NCBI GenBank assembly: GCA_013339765.2
Contig: CM023454.1
Span: 148,861,603-148,925,602 of the forward strand
Reading direction: 5' to 3'
Length of the DNA: 64,000 nucleotides
Source of the DNA: Haemaphysalis longicornis
Taxonomy: Eukaryota > Arthropoda > Arachnida > Ixodida > Ixodidae
Shown here: positions 30,241-41,050 of the stretch, in pieces
Numbering within the stretch: position 1 is the stretch's first letter
Layout of the letters: the number at the start of each line of letters is the position of its first letter
The notes under the pieces: model-generated
What the model saw: the letters and a program-made list of their open reading frames with translations, nothing else
Databases searched by the model: none
Told to the model about the DNA's origin: nothing
Position numbers and translations under genes: made by a program

Positions 30241-30564
30241 AAGGTATTGCATGTGATATCTGGCATCAGAACTCATAGCTAACTCATAATTTAGCAAAAG
30301 CAAGCATCCCCTAATAGGAAACTTCTGGCACAATAAATGGTCTCACATTGTGCCTGAATGCCATTCATGAATAATGGTTTGCGGTGGGCCCAGCATGTGT
30401 TAGCTTACAAGAAAAAAAGCTGCAGGGTATTAGTTTATTCCCCAAAGTGTTGCTTTTTACTGGCAACCTGTTTGGCAATATTTGTTACCCTTTTACCACA
30501 TGGTCTTTTGTTCACAAGGTCATTGAACCCTTAATTATTCTCTCTATCTACAGCTCTTTTTCAG

Positions 30565-30666
30565 ATCTATGTGGCCAGGACTGCGTCTGCGGAGCCCACT
30601 GAAGCCAGGCTAAAGGTGGTGCGAAAGCACCTTTCGCAACAACACGGCGACATGCAGCGCAAATAA
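30565..30666 (+). CDS. Candidate terminal exon with poly(A) signal
   Basis: An acceptor with a strong pyrimidine tract (CTACAGCTCTTTTTCAG) precedes 33 open codons and a TAA at 30664. AATAAA overlaps the stop codon (30662-30667). The peptide is helical and charged (ASAEPTEARLKVVRKHLSQQ), ending HGDMQRK. It reads in phase 0, so it could be joined to the 27839 exon. No family was recognised. Confidence 0.4.
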   Translation: MYVARTASAEPTEARLKVVRKHLSQQHGDMQRK

Positions 30667-30811
30667 ATGAGTGAGCAGCACAAAATGAACTTCTCTATTT
30701 TTATTTTGCTAAAAGGCCTACATGCTTGCCAAACTTGTAAACCAGTTCCACACCTCACAGCATGTGTCCTAAGTCAATCTCGTCATCGGACCTATAGCTT
30801 CACCAACAGAC

Positions 30812-30975
30812 TGCATTCAGACCAACAGACTGCATTCAGACCAACAGACTGCCATCAGACCGACAGACTGCCATCAGACCGACAGACTGCCATCAGACCG
30901 ACAGACTGCCATCAGGCCAACAGGCTGCCATCAGGCCAGCAGGCTGCCATCAAACTGCATCAGACCAACAGACCG
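30812..30975. repeat. Minisatellite, 19-bp unit (about 8 copies)
   Basis: Unit ACAGACTGCCATCAGACCG with variants (CATTCAG, GGCCA). It keeps open frames on the plus strand by virtue of its composition, but no real gene is inferred. The surrounding 30700-31250 shows nothing further. Confidence 0.9.
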
Positions 30976-31351
30976 ATATGCCGAATTTCCGGATTGGCTG
31001 TCGGTCCAACAGCCTGAATGACTGTTGGGATTTGTCTTGGGGTACACTGCATCAGTGCTTATTTTTTGTTATCAGAGCATGCAAGGTGAACCAGCAAACG
31101 ATTTTCCATCGTCAGCTTTGCACTATGAGGGTAATAATCTCAGAAATCGGCTGAAAATATTAAGCAGTGCCTGTTTGCAAAGCTACTTTATGATTTTAGG
31201 CATTTTATTGCCTTTCCGCACGTAGTTCTAAGTTGTGTGGCACTTCCACGACCATTCTTGAACAGTTTAAAACAGTTTCAGTTTAATTTCTGCAACGCGA
31301 AATTCAAATTTAGCGGTTCAAATTTTCGGCAACTCAAAAATATTCAAAATA

Positions 31352-31389
31352 TTCGGCAACTGCAAAATTCAAATTTTGCAGTTGCCGAA
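31352..31389. repeat. Perfect hairpin: 18-bp arms, 2-nt spacer
   Basis: TTCGGCAACTGCAAAATT, spacer CA, then its exact complement. It is preceded by partial repeats of TTCGGCAACT and ATTCAAA from about 31318. From 31400 to 32410 no gene is seen. Confidence 0.9.
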
Positions 31390-32416
31390 CTTCCAGGCTA
31401 CCTGCCATGGCGCCTTGGGCGTCCACGACTAATCCTTGAACAAAGCTTGCCGCTCCTAATTTCACCCAACCCTAACCCGATTTCTGCGATAAGAACTTCA
31501 GATGCTAGTCCGAAGATCACACCCAGTCGCCAGATATCTGTTCCGGCGAGGACAGGGCTTCAAACCGGCCTTCCACACTGCCGCCTGCCAGTTTAGTTTC
31601 CATACGACGGTATCTCCGGGGGTCTAGTGTTGCTGCTTAGTTGAACAGTCTATTCGGACGGAGTCTCTAATAAGTTTTTGTACTGTTTCATTTCAAAAAT
31701 TTTAGGTGGAGCTGCAATGGGGAGGCTCGTTATGTTGATCTTTTTTTGTCGCGCAACAGCTACTCGGCCAAAGTTTGCAGGGCACGATTCTAGTGCACCG
31801 CACTGAATTTCTGCAAGCAAGGCTACAATTGCCAGTCAGAAGATGATAATAACGCTCAATTTCTTGTTTTAAGATATAACTGACCGTGAAAGTCACCAAG
31901 CATCAACCATAGAGTTCCGTTTTCAACTTCATACATGTTTTTTCCGCATCGCGTGCTTGTCCCAAATACTGTGCTGGCCATAACTGCAAAGTCAGTTATT
32001 GAAAATATGTTTCTACACAGTTAAAAAAACTGTAAAATTACGGCGCCCGGCACGGCACTGCAGCCGCAATTTCACCGTAGGTTCTCGCCTGCCGTAACCT
32101 CGAGTGACGGCAAAATTACTGTATTTTTAAAAAACCCCATGATTAACCTATTATTGTGTATAACTGGCAACGAGTATCTGTATTTACCAGTGAATTGAGC
32201 ATCTATGCTGATTGCTACAATTTTTTGCAACGCGTTTTTATCAGAGCGAGTGTAATATAAGGAACGAGTTTTTCTTTAGGACGAATATGAGAGCAGCTGC
32301 GCGGCGAAGCTTACTGTTGGATATTTGCACTCTGTATCGTTGCGCGAGCTACTCGCCGGCACCGACACGGGCAGATTCGCACCTTCAATTTTCGTTGTTT
32401 CGGTGATTTTATTTCC

Positions 32417-32461
32417 ATGGATTTAAACTGCCGGACGAAGGAATACTGCCGAGAAGTCAAG
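32417..32461 (+). CDS. Candidate first coding exon (15 codons)
   Basis: The ATG at 32417 (context TTCCATGG) opens MDLNCRTKEYCREVK and ends at the consensus donor AAG/GTAAGTGAG (32462). No continuation exon is recognised, because a LINE occupies the following 9 kb. It is short, so chance cannot be excluded. Confidence 0.25.
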
Positions 32462-32806
32462 GTAAGTGAGTAGTCAACCTCGTTTTCTTGCGTTATGTAT
32501 GTAACGAAGGAGAGTTTCTCTCTAACTTTGGTCCGCGTAAGTGGTTAGCCCTAACGTTTTCAGTGACTCGTTCTGAGCGTTCCGTAGATTTTAGGGGTGA
32601 CTTGTGCGCGGGTGGGACGTGTGTGCGCGAGAACGATTGTCGCACAATTTCTAGCCATTTGTTGAAGTGGTTGTGCCCTGCTTTGCTAGCGGAACTGTTT
32701 TATTTCAAATGAAATGAGGGAACCTCGGTTGTGCGAATACCCGCATAGGTATTAAAAGCACGTCGTGTACTCCTAGTGACTCCTAGTAAAAGCACGTCGC
32801 ATCATT

Positions 32807-33590
32807 ATGGGTCAACGGGAGGACGAATTAGCGACCTCTAGAAACAGTACGAAAGCAAGAGAGAGCAACAGCCCACCCATTACGAAAAGCAAAAAAAAAA
32901 AAACATTCGCAAGCCGAGTGAACATGTCGGCGAGCGGCCCAGGGTGTCGGCGCGGGTTTGCACGCGCGTTGGAACGGCGATATCCGGAGCACACGCGGCT
33001 GCAAGGTCTTGGTGGCGGAGGAAAAAGCAGTGCACAGCCAGGCCGCACGCTTCTTTTAGTCGAGGAAGGCGCTTGGGGCAGCGATTGCGGAGATCCGCCG
33101 CGTTTGTATGGCGCCGAAAATTGAACCAGATAAACCAGAAGAGAGGAAGCCAACCTACGCCGTGGTTGTGTCCTCAGGGACAATGGGCAAACAAGAGGTG
33201 GCATCGTTAATCAAAAAGAGCATCCATCCACCTGACCTTGGTTTCCGAGACGCTACAATCAAACCCGGGAGGGAAGGTGTAATAATCACCACCACGTCGA
33301 AGGAAGGCTAAGCGAAGATTGAGATGCACCTCCAAGGAAAAACAAAGGACCTTCAAATCAAGAGACCTAAGAAAAAATAGATGCCCAATAAAGGTGATTG
33401 GAATTGACGAAGAAGAGGAAGCAGGAATGATCGTTCAAACGATTACTGAACAAAAACTTACCTTGCACTACTAGAGATATCGAGGTCAAGAAAACCTGTA
33501 AAGGAAGACAAGGAACAACAGCAAATTGGCACTTAACAGAGAGGGACACCAGGCGCTGAACAACAGGTCACACCTGTACATCGGATGGAG
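32807..33590 (+). pseudogene. ORF1 of the I/R1-like LINE, frameshifted
   Basis: The ATG at 32807 gives a hydrophilic, lysine-rich N-terminus (PPITKSKKKKTFASR). After a frameshift near 33105 the gag-like part reads KPTYAVVVSSGTMGKQEV, then PPDLGFRDATIKPGREGVII, a block usual for tick I/R1 ORF1. Further shifts occur near 33310. The tail NRSHLYIGWSKCRV, at about 33565-33600, is the start of the zinc-knuckle region, which is cut by the TIR insertion at 33607. ORF1 normally coats the element RNA. This copy cannot make it. Confidence 0.65.
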
Positions 33591-33606
33591 CAAATGCCGA
33601 GTTTTA

Positions 33607-34168
33607 GGGGCGAAGCTCCTAAAGCCATGGGTCTGTCCATCCCTTGTGTCTCGTGGTACGTGACCGCCGCATGCTTTCGGAGATGTCGCAAAGTGGGCCG
33701 CGTTGCACGCGCAAGAACCGGCTGCAACCGGCAGCGCAAACTCGGCACCGGGAGCGCGAGCTTGCCTGTGTTCGCCAACGGAGGCGCGAGCGCACGTGCA
33801 CTGCGAGGGGGAGATCACGCAAGAGATCACGCCACGAACGCAGGCAATCGTTCTCGGAGATCGAACGAGACGCAAGGACCTTTGCTCGTTTCCTCTCCTC
33901 TTGTTCGGGCACAAGTTCGCCCTAAATAAAAGTTCTTTCTTTATCGTTGTGTCCCATCCTACGTGACAAATTATGGTGAGGTGCGGGGTAGTCCTCGATG
34001 GCGCGGGGTCTTTCACCAGGTCTGGGCCTGGGAGCATTGACTCCGAAAATAAAAGTTGATTTGTACAATGTACGCACACAGTCTTACGTCTTTCTTAATG
34101 ATGTAATGGGCGAACTTTCACGGGAGAGTTACGGTTACCGATGATCTCCCCCTCTCGAGCTTCGCCCC
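33607..34168. mobile_element. Small element bounded by GGGGCGAAGCTC inverted ends
   Basis: GGGGCGAAGCTC at 33607 and its complement GAGCTTCGCCCC at 34157-34168 are the only clear inverted ends. The interior holds no transposase. It separates ORF1 from ORF2 of the surrounding LINE. 34169-34560 may be remaining linker or part of a larger insertion; no TSD was found. Confidence 0.5.
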
Positions 34169-34569
34169 ACTTATCATCATTCATTCCGTGGATATGGCGT
34201 GATTTTTTTATCATTTCTTCTTACCGCGATGTACCAAGTGTGCAGACACCCATAGGAATATCCATAGAAAAGGCTAAGCAGCCATAGGAATTGGTCTAAA
34301 GATAATTGGGCAAAATAGTAAAGACCAAACCCTAAGAAGGATTTTAAATAGCCGACCATACGATATTTGCATGGGCTGCAGCCGAAGAGAATCGCCACTA
34401 CTTGAAACACAGCGACAGCAGCAGCCTTCTGGGGAAATTATTAACGCGCTGCCATTTTGCCCCGGATATAGTCCCTTTGGGATCTCAGAACTATCTTGTT
34501 GCACTTAGGTGTGGGGCTATCTGCATTCTGAATATATCTCCATGAAACACTTCAGCGATTATAGGGGGA

Positions 34570-35440
34570 TTGCAAGGTTGCGATGCAACACGTCGCCAGT
34601 TTCATTCACAAAAGGCTTTAAACAAAGGCAACAAGAAAAGCAAAACCAAGGGGTTATTCATCCCATCCATACATAAAGGGCTTACTACTACGCTACTTCG
34701 CCGCAGAGTAAAACTTTGTTCCACCATAAAAGCCGATTCGAAACACACAGCACACGCATTCCAACACTCTGGCTACGCTTACCTAATGGTGGTCCCAGTT
34801 TTTATAGCTCAAAACTTAGTGGCAGCTAAAATAACAAAAGGGAACAGAGAAATACTAATAATAAGTTGTTGCTGCCCACCAAACGGAGACAAAAACAGAG
34901 AACTTTCAAAAATAGAAGAAATAGTACAAAGACATAGGTCGGTAGAGGTATTAATAGGTGGAGACTTTAACGCGCGAAATCAAATCTGGGGCAGCCAGAA
35001 AACTGATGAAAGAGGGGAAAGAGTTTTAGAGCTTATCGTCACTAATGCTTTAACATTACTAAATAAGAAAGATTCGCCCCCCTCATTTAGGACAAGTAGG
35101 GCAAGAGGGTGGATAGATCTATGAATAGTTAACGCAGTTTTAGCGTGAGATATTAAGGAGTGGAAGGTATTAAAGACTTTATATAATAGTGACCATAGAT
35201 ATATAAGAACTATAATCGAAAATGTCAAAGTAGAAGTCTATAGGTTAACGTTAAAAGGTGAAGCTAGAATGGTAGATGAAACAACAAACGACCTATGGTT
35301 CGAAGAAGTACAAAATAGGATTGGAACGGCAGATGAAATAGAAAACGTAATTAATACATTTCATAACAAGCTTGAGATACTGAGAGCGAAGTACAGTAAA
35401 AAGAAAAAAACCATCCAAACAAAAACCAAACCCGTGGTGG
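34570..35440 (+). pseudogene. AP-endonuclease domain of the I/R1-like LINE
   Basis: It reads HSGYAYLMVVPVFIAQNLV and then ILIISCCCPPNGDKNREL (beta core), VLIGGDFNARNQIWGS at about 34950 (catalytic D and N), and after a stop at 35124 the motif YNSDHRYI at about 35185 (the SDH ending of the fold). The N-terminal catalytic region is degraded. One stop and frame breaks show it is inactive. The linker to RT follows at 35270-35460 with the lysine-rich sequence expected. Confidence 0.7.
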
Positions 35441-35945
35441 AACATGGAGTTAGAGATTGAACGCAAAAGAGTGAGGGCATATAGGAGAACATCCAAAAAA
35501 TCTAGAGGAGACATGAGAGAGAAGTATAAGAAGAAATACTACAAAGAGCACGAATGCTATAACAAGACAGAGCTAGCAAAAAAGAATAGTTGGAAAGCAC
35601 TAACGTCAAAATTAACAAAAAATCATTTCAACTTGCCATACAAAATCGCACGAAATCAGCTAAAGACTAAAGTAACCTTTAAGAGCATAGTAAAAAAAGA
35701 TGGGGAGATAACAAAAACTCCCCAAGAGACAATAGAATACTTACTAGGGAAACTGTACCCAGAACAAACACCACAAGTACAAGAGCACCAGACGGTGAAA
35801 AAATGAACAGGGATAAGAATACTAGTAGTAGTCAAACGGAATGTCCAGGGGACGGAGGAGGAGGAGGAAACAACTTTATTGAGACCTGCAGATGAGACGT
35901 GGCCTAAACGTCGCGTCGGTCTGCCGCACGTCGCCTGCTACGTCT

Positions 35946-36272
35946 TCATGCTGAACCTCCGAAGGAGGTAGCACTTTCGGGTCGCTGGCGTTCGAGGGCA
36001 GCCAACACCTGCTGGACGGCCAGAAATTGGATGTTGTAGTCCTTGCTTCTCGCCGCGTCCATAAATTGCGGCGGGATCACTGTGGCTGCGTTGGCCTTGC
36101 TTCGATTCACTTCGCAGTTCCATAGGATATGAGCCGCAGTGGCTCTCTCCTTCTTGCACAATACACAGTTATCACTTACATACACTTCAGGGCACATGTG
36201 CTTGGCTAGCACCGGGGTTAATATCGAGTTCGTTTGTAGCAGTCTAAATATCACTGATTCTTCTCTTGTCAA
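35946..36272 (-). CDS. Same LINE, C-terminal zinc-binding end
   Basis: It continues after the RNase H frame with a slight frame change near 36260. It opens TREESVIFRLLQTNSILTP and carries CVLCKKERATAAHILWNC, the C-x2-C-x8-H-x4-C motif found at the C-terminus of I/R1-type ORF2. It ends at 35946. The frame difference may reflect one indel. Confidence 0.7.
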   Translation of the reverse strand: MTREESVIFRLLQTNSILTPVLAKHMCPEVYVSDNCVLCKKERATAAHILWNCEVNRSKANAATVIPPQFMDAARSKDYNIQFLAVQQVLAALERQRPESATSFGGSA

Positions 36273-37680
36273 TTTTGGGTGAGGTGGCGGGAGAGTCCGA
36301 GCGATTAATGCGGTACCACTCGAGGATGTCCCCGTATGTGATCAGTGGCTCTGTCTCCACAGGCTGGGTCGACTTAGGGGAGGAGGCCGGACTATCAAGC
36401 GCGCCGCGGCAGGTGAGCGCGTGCGCTGCCCGGTCGGCCTCCTCGTTCCTGTTGTCATGCCCTTCGCGGAGACCCAGGGGGCCCAGATGCGCTGGGAACC
36501 ACCGTAGAGTTACTGGCATCGTCCGGGGGGGTAGGGCACCGCACACCCTCACTGCACCGGGGGACACATGGTTCGTGGCATAGCGCAGTATTGCGGGTCT
36601 TGAGTCACTAAGCACTGTAGTGCACTTAGGGTTCGTGATGGCTAGCGCGATGGCTAGCTGTTCTGCGTGGTGGGCGTCTCGGGCTGTGAAACTTCCTGCA
36701 GTGTACGTCTCTCCTGACGCGGCTGCTATCACTACCGCGGCGTAGGTATTAGGTCGGTTGGGATACTTCGCGGCGTCAACGTAGTAAGCGCCGGTGTCTC
36801 CAGCGTGTGTAGCGGTAAGCGCCTTCGCCCTGGCGAGTCGGCGTTCTTGATTATGCTCCGGGTGCATATGTCGGGGAACCGGAGGCACGTGGAGGCTGCG
36901 CAGTAGGCTCTGTGGCAGGGATAACGGGACGTTGTTGTCCTGTGATTCTTGTCTGTGGTAGCCAATGCGCTGCAAGATGTAGCGTCCAGTGCGGGTCTGT
37001 GACAGTCTCGTGAACTGTGCCATGCGCTGGGCTTCGGCTATTTCATCCAGGGTGTTATGAACGCCCAGTTCGAGGAGCTTGTCTGTGTTGGTGTGTAGGT
37101 AGAGGCCGAGTGCCGCCTTGTATGCCTTGCGGATCGATGATGTTGAGCTTTTGGCGCTCGACGGCCTTCCAATTGTGAAGGCTGCCACATAGGCAATGTG
37201 ACTGATTGCAAACGATTGTATTAATCTGAGAAGGCTAGCCTCCCTCATGCCTGCATGGCGCGTGGACACCCTCCTTATAAGTCTGGTGGCTGCGGCGACT
37301 TTGGTTTCCAACTTGCTGATGGTGAGGCCGTTCTGTCTGAGCGCATGTAGGTGGAGGCCTAGTACACGCAGGGTCTTTACGTGTGGGATTGCGGTTCCGT
37401 CTCTTGTTCTGAGGGTGATGTTTGCAGCCGTGGAGGTACGGGTCCGGCGCTCGTGAGGAGGTAGGATTAGAAGCTCAGACTTGGTCGGGGAGCATATTAG
37501 GCCAGTGCTCTGAAGCCGGTCCTCGATAACGTCAATCGCTTGTTGTAATGTAGCTTCAATGTGGCCGTCGCTGCCTCCCGTCACCCATAGGGTGATATCG
37601 TCGGCGTAGATGGTGTGCCTGACGTCGGGGAGGCTAGCAAGATGGTTGGCCACATCAATCATTACTAGGTTGAATAGCAA
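36244..37680 (-). CDS. LINE ORF2 C-terminal half: RT palm/thumb and RNase H
   Basis: It begins within RT at MLFNLVMIDVANHLASLP, and 20 residues on has TIYADDITLWV, the catalytic YADD box (about 37600). The thumb follows (VKTLRVLGLHLH, LETKVAAATRLIRRVS). The RNase H domain, at about residues 300-430, has YYVDAAKYPN (Asp), HHAEQLAIAL (Glu), TVLSDSRPAI (Asp) and RNEEADRAAH (Asp). All visible catalytic residues are kept over 478 uninterrupted codons, so the insertion is young. The start ATG is only the first Met after 5' truncation. It removes RNA from the RNA-DNA hybrid and completes the second strand in I-type elements. Confidence 0.85.
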   Translation of the reverse strand: MLFNLVMIDVANHLASLPDVRHTIYADDITLWVTGGSDGHIEATLQQAIDVIEDRLQSTGLICSPTKSELLILPPHERRTRTSTAANITLRTRDGTAIPHVKTLRVLGLHLHALRQNGLTISKLETKVAAATRLIRRVSTRHAGMREASLLRLIQSFAISHIAYVAAFTIGRPSSAKSSTSSIRKAYKAALGLYLHTNTDKLLELGVHNTLDEIAEAQRMAQFTRLSQTRTGRYILQRIGYHRQESQDNNVPLSLPQSLLRSLHVPPVPRHMHPEHNQERRLARAKALTATHAGDTGAYYVDAAKYPNRPNTYAAVVIAAASGETYTAGSFTARDAHHAEQLAIALAITNPKCTTVLSDSRPAILRYATNHVSPGAVRVCGALPPRTMPVTLRWFPAHLGPLGLREGHDNRNEEADRAAHALTCRGALDSPASSPKSTQPVETEPLITYGDILEWYRINRSDSPATSPKIDKRRISDI

Positions 37681-38227
37681 GGGGGAGATCCTGGAAGTAG
37701 CGACAGCCCATTTACCGAATTAGAAGTAACATTAGCTGTGGATAACCTTAGGAAAGGTATAACACCAGGACCGAACAAGCTTAAGACCACTGTTATCCAA
37801 GCAATCTTCAGGAAGCACAAACAGTTATTTTTTAATTTATTTAACGCCTGCTTTATGAACGAATATTTTCCAGAAAGATGGAAGGAATCAAAGGTAATAC
37901 TTATCCCCAAAACGAGACCAGACGAGACATGCGAGGAAAGTAAATTTCACCCAATAGCTATTAATTCCATCCTAGGTAAAGTTCTGGAGAAGTTAGTTAA
38001 GGACCGACTATATCACCACCTCTATAAAAATAACCATTTTAATAAATATCAGTATGGCTTTACTCATAATACATCAACAGTAGAGGATTTACAAGAAATA
38101 AAGAAGAGGGCTACAAGAGCGAAACTAGACAAAATCAACACCTTAACCGTGTATTTGGACATTAAGAACGCATTCAACTCTATTAACCCAGTTATAGTAA
38201 CAAAAAAACTACAAGAATACAAATGTG

Positions 38228-38258
<31 letters not shown>

Positions 38259-39335
38259 ATACCTTACAGGACCGGGGGCATTGGGTAAGGGGGGTTACAT
38301 GAAAATTGCCGAAGGTGCAAGCACCGAACACTCGGCAGAAAAGATTGTAAAGAACTAAAAACTCAGTACACACATGGCAAAATCAGAGAAAAACAAGAGA
38401 AGAAAAACGGATAATTACATTGCAGGGAAATAACGCAAAAAGTGCTACAATTTTCATAGCACACAAACCTCATCAAATGAAAGGTACATATCTCGCAGTA
38501 ACATTTGACGACAGGAAATGCGAAAAAAGAATTAACATATTTGCGACAGATAGCGTGCACATGACACGCACAAAAAAAGGCTTAAGGCAAGGGAAAAAAA
38601 CCCCAGCACTTCAAACACCTTGCCCAGTAAAGGAAACAAGATGATGCCTAATTATATCTGCTGCTCTGCAAGTGCTCGTGTAGAAGATGCCGAAATTTTT
38701 CCTGATTATTTTCAGCAGTAATGCTGTCAGGAAGGCTATTCCATAAGCGAATGGCCACAGGAAGCGCAGGAAAGTTAAACGAATGTGTGGAACCATACAT
38801 ACGGAAAACCTTAATTGGTTATTTAATCTACTGGACGTGTTTGATGCGATTTGGATAGGTAATGTGGAACGAGTGAAGTTTTAAACACATTTGTGGAGCA
38901 ATGATAAAAGGGCGATATCGCGGCGAAGAACTAGAGGCTGGAGGGAAAGATCAAGCTTCATTTTTGTTACGCTGGAATGGTGGCTGTAATGACGGGAGAT
39001 GAAACGGGCGGATCTATTTTGGACCAATTCGATCATGTCGATTAGATAGTTAGGATGCGGGGACCGAATAGATGAAGCGTAATCGAGTTGTGGGCGAACA
39101 AATGTCTGGTAGGCCAATTTACGAATACCCGAAGGCGAATTACTAAGATTACGACGTAAATAGCCTAATGTCTTTGCTGCTTTGGCACATATAGCTGTAA
39201 CATGGGATGACCATCAGAGGTTTTCGGTTAGGTGAATGCCTAAATATTTATAGGAAATGGTATGCAACAGTTCACTGTGATTGATATTGTAGGAAAAATG
39301 TGAGTTGTCGCGCTTACGGCTAAAAGAAAATGTTA
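38228..39335 (-). mobile_element. CR1/L2-like LINE 3' end, inserted in reverse
   Basis: The tail (TTTA)n sits at 38228-38257 (plus strand). On the minus strand 38881-39117 reads LAYQTFVRPQLDYASS, and upstream of it YKYLGIHLTENL and AAKTLGYLRRNLSN (39120-39270), the conserved RT C-terminal block. It is truncated near 39335. It separates RT blocks of the plus-strand LINE, which resumes at LTRRKNVYESDNIKVI. Confidence 0.8.
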
Positions 39336-39349
39336 CAGTAATTTAATTA

Positions 39350-40900
39350 AACTAACACATAGTCTACTTACAAGGAGGAAGAATGTCTACGAATCTGACA
39401 ATATTAAGGTTATTAAGCCATTAGACGTGGGCTCGCCACAAGGCTCACCACTTAGCCCACTTTACTGGAATATCACCATAACTGACTTACCAGGTAAAGA
39501 ACTCCCATATGAAACCCACATCCGAGCTTTTCGCAGGTGATATAGTAATCATCGTTCAGTTTAAATCAAGGAAAGATGCAGAAGAAGAAACAAACAGAGT
39601 ATTAAAAATAACTAATGACTGGGCTGTAAGCAATGGAATACCAATAAATAATGACAAATCACAAGCAATGATAATAGGAAAACAGTATGGAACCCATCCA
39701 CCTATACTCCAAATAGGTTCAAGCCGAATAAGAACAGTCAACGAAATGAAGTTACTCGGTGTAATAATAGATAATAAGTTAACAGTTTTACCTCATCTAA
39801 AATATCTAAAAGAAGAAATAGCTAAGATAACATACAACCTGAACAGGACGCTAAACGACGACAAGAGTTCAAAAAGAGAATTAGTGCGAGTTATGTATAA
39901 GAGAGGCATTGAAAGAATCCTTACCTACGCAGCACCGGTGTGGTACACTCGGAAGGTAACTATTTTAAGAAAACTACAGGCGATCCAAAGGTTACCGTTA
40001 CTAATGATAACGAAAGCTTTTAAAAGAACATCAAACCTGTCCTTAAACATTATGGCAAAAATGCCGCCAGTGTATCTAACAATTGAAAAAGAAATTGAAC
40101 AATATGGAGTACTAAAAGAGGGCAAAACATGTTCTTGTGACGACAAGCTATACACAAGTAATCAAATCATGAAAAAATACGGTCTCTGGACAGATCACCC
40201 AGCAAATAAAAGCGGTATTATAATCACTCCCACAAAAGAAATAGTAGACCATCATTTATATATAGATGGTTTCAAGACGGAAAAAGAAGTAGGAGCAGCG
40301 TTTGCAATATTTAACAGTAACAACCAAATAGTAAGAACGGAAAAATTTAAGCTTCCAGAATACAGTTCCAACTACGAAGCTGAACTAATAGCCATTAAAA
40401 AGGCAATAGAATTTATAATAACAAACAAAGCAAACAATAGCCATCAACTATTTACCGATAGTTGGTCGGTACTCCAAGCACTAAAAAATCCACTTAACAC
40501 AAATCCAATAATTAACGAATTAAAAATAGTCCTTAGAGAGAATGCAGAAGTAAGTATAAAACTCACTTATGTGAAAGCACACAGCTCCTCAATAGGCAAT
40601 AACTTTGCAGATGAATTGGCGAAACAAGCCGCAAGAAACGGAGAACCAACTTTTGTGCCAATAACAAAATCATTCATTTCGAAACATTTATATACCAAGT
40701 TAAACGAGGAGTGGAATAAGGTGTGGAATAAAGATGGCAAAACAAGTTATACTTGTAGGTGGATTAAGAACGTAACTCTTATCCCGGACCACTTTCCTAC
40801 AAACTTCTACTTTTCCCAAGCCCTGACAGGGCAGGGTAGATTCCCGTTTTATTTTTTAAGATTCAGAATAACACAGGCATCTACATGCAAGTGTAGCAAG
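39350..40900 (+). pseudogene. RT palm end and RNase H of the I/R1-like LINE
   Basis: 39360-39500 reads IKPLDVGSPQGSPLSPLYWN, an RT motif. The catalytic box at 39523-39540 is LFAGDIVI, where FADD would be expected, so one Asp has become Gly and the RT is inactive. Thumb: NEMKLLGVIIDNKLTVLPHL. RNase H at about 40255-40640: HLYIDGFKTEK, NYEAELIAIKKAIEF, QLFTDSWSVLQAL and NNFADELAKQAA, all D-E-D-D residues kept. The long open frame (39509-40951) is unusual for an old copy. The zinc end CKCSKDI is cut by the 141-bp insert. Confidence 0.8.
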
Positions 40901-40905
40901 GATAT

Positions 40906-41046
40906 TGTTACGTGGTGGCAGTACACACATGAGAGGAACGATGGAACATAGCTGAGAGGAACATAGCTACTTCTTCATCATCCTCGTCGTCTTCTTTGAT
41001 GAGCCATGGCAGTATGGGGTATTGGCCGCCTAGGTGTCCCGTGACA
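40906..41046. mobile_element. 141-bp solo-LTR-like insert with 4-bp TSD
   Basis: It starts TGTTACGTGG and ends TCCCGTGACA (TGT...ACA) and is flanked by ATAT on both sides (40902-40905, 41047-41050). Removing it together with one ATAT brings the LINE reading frame back together across the site, with the two halves of the zinc motif (CKC before, HYLTEC after) in the same frame. This makes the insertion near certain. It is very short for an LTR, so the family is unknown. Confidence 0.65.
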
Positions 41047-41050
41047 ATAT

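Larger units (their letters stand above)
35860..37690 (-). mobile_element. 5'-truncated RNase-H-bearing LINE inserted in reverse
   Basis: Contains an intact 478-residue frame (36244-37680) followed by a C-terminal frame (35946-36272). It interrupts the RT of the plus-strand LINE between 35806 and 37700. Its 3' end, at about 35860-35880, reads ACTTTATTG on the plus strand (AATAAAGT on its own strand), a poly(A)-signal-like end. Confidence 0.75.
35444..38227 (+). pseudogene. RT N-terminal part of the I/R1-like LINE (split)
   Basis: First piece, 35444-35806: a lysine-rich linker (ERKRVRAYRRTSKKSRGD) and AKKNSWKALTSKLTKN. It is interrupted from about 35860 to 37690 by a reverse LINE, then continues at about 37700-38227: KGITPGPNKLKTTVIQ, FPERWKESKVILIPK, the FHPIAINSILGKVLEKL block, QYGFTHNTSTVEDL, and VYLDIKNAFNSI with the first RT Asp. 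It is cut at KKLQEYKC by the (TTTA)n end of the next reverse LINE. Confidence 0.75.

Noticed and set aside
30667..31017. Plus-strand open frame of 116 codons rich in DRLPSDRQT repeats
   Set aside because: It is a translation of the 19-bp minisatellite; the frame stays open because the repeat lacks stops.
32010..32125. ACTGTAAAATTACGG and complement-like GGCAAAATTACTGTA as possible TIRs of a 110-bp element
   Set aside because: The two ends are direct-like and only partly complementary; no target duplication.
32807..33210. Minus-strand open frame of 130 codons opposite LINE ORF1
   Set aside because: Shadow of the plus-strand ORF1; composition is explained by the opposite strand.
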